From positions 287,791 through 351,790 of the forward strand of contig NZ_BSRQ01000009.1 of NCBI RefSeq assembly GCF_030268685.1: a DNA stretch of 64,000 bases. Reading direction: 5' to 3'. Both the position numbers and the translations under genes were made by a program. The notes under the pieces are model-generated. The model did no database searches, had not been told where the DNA came from, and saw only the letters and a program-made list of their open reading frames with translations. This DNA is from Microtetraspora sp. NBRC 13810. Its GTDB lineage: Bacteria; Actinomycetota; Actinomycetes; Streptosporangiales; Streptosporangiaceae. Numbering within the stretch: position 1 is the first letter of the stretch; each line of letters starts with the position of its first letter. Of this stretch, positions 61,123-64,000 are shown piece by piece.

Positions 61123-61135
61123 TTGCAACTCCTTA

Positions 61136-61156
61136 TGGCATAAAGTAACTTTGCCA
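61136..61156. promoter_or_regulatory. Operator-like dyad between tetR and drrC-like genes
   Basis: AAAGT-A-ACTTT (61142-61152) inside TGGCATAAAGTAACTTTGCCA gives near-perfect symmetry in the 74-base divergent interval. Expected TetR site. Confidence 0.6.
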
Positions 61157-61196
61157 CGCATCTCTTTACAGTCTAAACAATAACAGGAGAGACGGT

Positions 61197-63488
<2,292 letters not shown>

Positions 63489-63489
63489 C

Positions 63490-63534
63490 CGTCAACCGGC
63501 GTTGACGACTCCCCTCGTGTCAATGTAAGTTGAC
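63490..63534. promoter_or_regulatory. Tandem GTCAA-N6-TTGAC operators over the drrA-like promoter
   Basis: Two copies of GTCAA-N6-TTGAC at 63491-63506 and 63519-63534, 28 bases apart. The first is extended to CGTCAAC / GTTGACG (63490-63507). A promoter-like TTGACG (63502-63507) and TAAGTT (63526-63531), 18 bases apart, overlap both sites, so binding would block transcription. Confidence 0.6.
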
Positions 63535-63557
63535 GCCATCGTCGAGGGGAGAACTCA

Positions 63558-64000
63558 GTGATCATCGAGGCGCACGGCTTACGCAAGACCTTCACCGCCC
63601 GGCGCGGCGGCGAGCCGATCGAGGCGGTGAAGGGCGTCGACCTGCGGGTCGCGGCAGGGCAGATCTTCGCCGTGCTCGGGCCCAACGGCGCGGGCAAGAC
63701 CACCACCATCAGGATGCTCGCCACCCTCGTGCCGCCCACCGAGGGCGTCGCCAAGGTCGCCGGGCACGACGTCGCCAGGGACCCGGCCCGGGTGCGGGAG
63801 AACATCGGCTACGTCGGCCAGGGCGGCGGGGTGGACGAGAACGCGCCGGCCCGGGCCGGGCTGGTCCTCGCCGCCCGGCTCGGCGGCATGTCCCGCAGGC
63901 ACGCGCGGATCCGCGCCGAGGAACTGATCGCCGCGTTCGACCTGGCGGACTTCGCCGATCGGCCGGTCAGGACCCTGTCCGGCGGGCAGAAGCGCCGCGT
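63558..64000 (+). CDS. DrrA-like ABC drug exporter ATPase (3' partial)
   Basis: Starts at the GTG at 63558, with GGGGAG upstream; runs off the end of the window after about 147 residues. IIEAHGLRKTF, Walker A GPNGAGKTTT, the Q-loop region GYVGQGGGVDENAPARAG and signature LSGGQKRR at the very end identify the DRA/ABC-2 type ATPase that powers efflux of anthracyclines and other lipophilic drugs. A DrrB-type permease is expected next. Its own operator pair lies upstream. Confidence 0.9.
   Translation, partial: MIIEAHGLRKTFTARRGGEPIEAVKGVDLRVAAGQIFAVLGPNGAGKTTTIRMLATLVPPTEGVAKVAGHDVARDPARVRENIGYVGQGGGVDENAPARAGLVLAARLGGMSRRHARIRAEELIAAFDLADFADRPVRTLSGGQKRR

Overview
The window is high-GC DNA with mostly C/G-ending codons, many GTG starts, ATGA/GTGA gene overlaps and few promoters resembling the E. 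coli consensus. Together with the gene families (RadA-DisA-MutY block, Scy/DivIVA-like coiled coil, caspase-STAND-WD40 protein, family 2B encapsulins, DrrC-like UvrA paralogue) this points to a filamentous actinomycete chromosome, probably Streptosporangiales. The organism is inferred from gene content only; no rRNA or tRNA gene was found.

1-16.7 kb: a catabolic region. It opens inside the ATPase of a nucleoside-type ABC importer, whose visible part begins with a long acidic repeat linker, followed by two permeases and an oxidoreductase in one overlapping operon. Next come an alpha/beta hydrolase, an accessory pair (divergent thymidylate-synthase-fold protein plus four-helix membrane protein), an aldehyde dehydrogenase, an overlapping amidohydrolase / zinc dehydrogenase / FGGY kinase operon, two VOC proteins, an aldo/keto reductase, a SnoaL-like protein, a class I aldolase and an RraA-like protein. 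Uptake, deamination, oxidation, phosphorylation and aldol cleavage of a modified nucleoside or sugar would fit, but this is inference. 16.8-28.2 kb: a cytochrome P450, a zinc-ribbon miniprotein, a 14-TM MFS exporter, an alpha-toroid protein, an unknown protein, and a caspase-STAND-TM-WD40 giant coupled to an Ig-like protein.

28.2-33.8 kb: the most striking locus. Two adjacent family 2B encapsulin shell genes (each with an inserted cyclic-nucleotide-binding-like domain) are followed in the same direction by a polyprenyl diphosphate synthase of the encapsulin-cargo type and an extended IspH. A consensus-like promoter lies about 0.3 kb upstream. The shell genes are almost identical over residues 1-331 and use T/G-ending codons there, then diverge in a normal-codon C-terminal part, so they look like conversion mosaics. 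The layout suggests a two-subunit shell around prenyl diphosphate chemistry.

34.4-53 kb: two related GT4 glycosyltransferases, a TenA-like protein, an orphan histidine kinase, kynureninase next to a broken hydratase gene, a dienelactone hydrolase, a GntR/UTRA regulator, a hendecad coiled-coil DivIVA-like protein, gamma-carbonic anhydrase, CsoR, a large membrane Fe-S oxidoreductase, a TetR regulator, and a sugar isomerase-like protein. 53-64 kb: a methyltransferase, a MerR-thioredoxin operon, radA, disA, mutY, a LysR/RidA divergent pair, and a drug-resistance set (TetR, DrrC-like UvrA paralogue, DrrA-like ATPase cut by the window end). Several convergent gene ends carry strong hairpins, and simple tandem repeats occur both inside and between genes.
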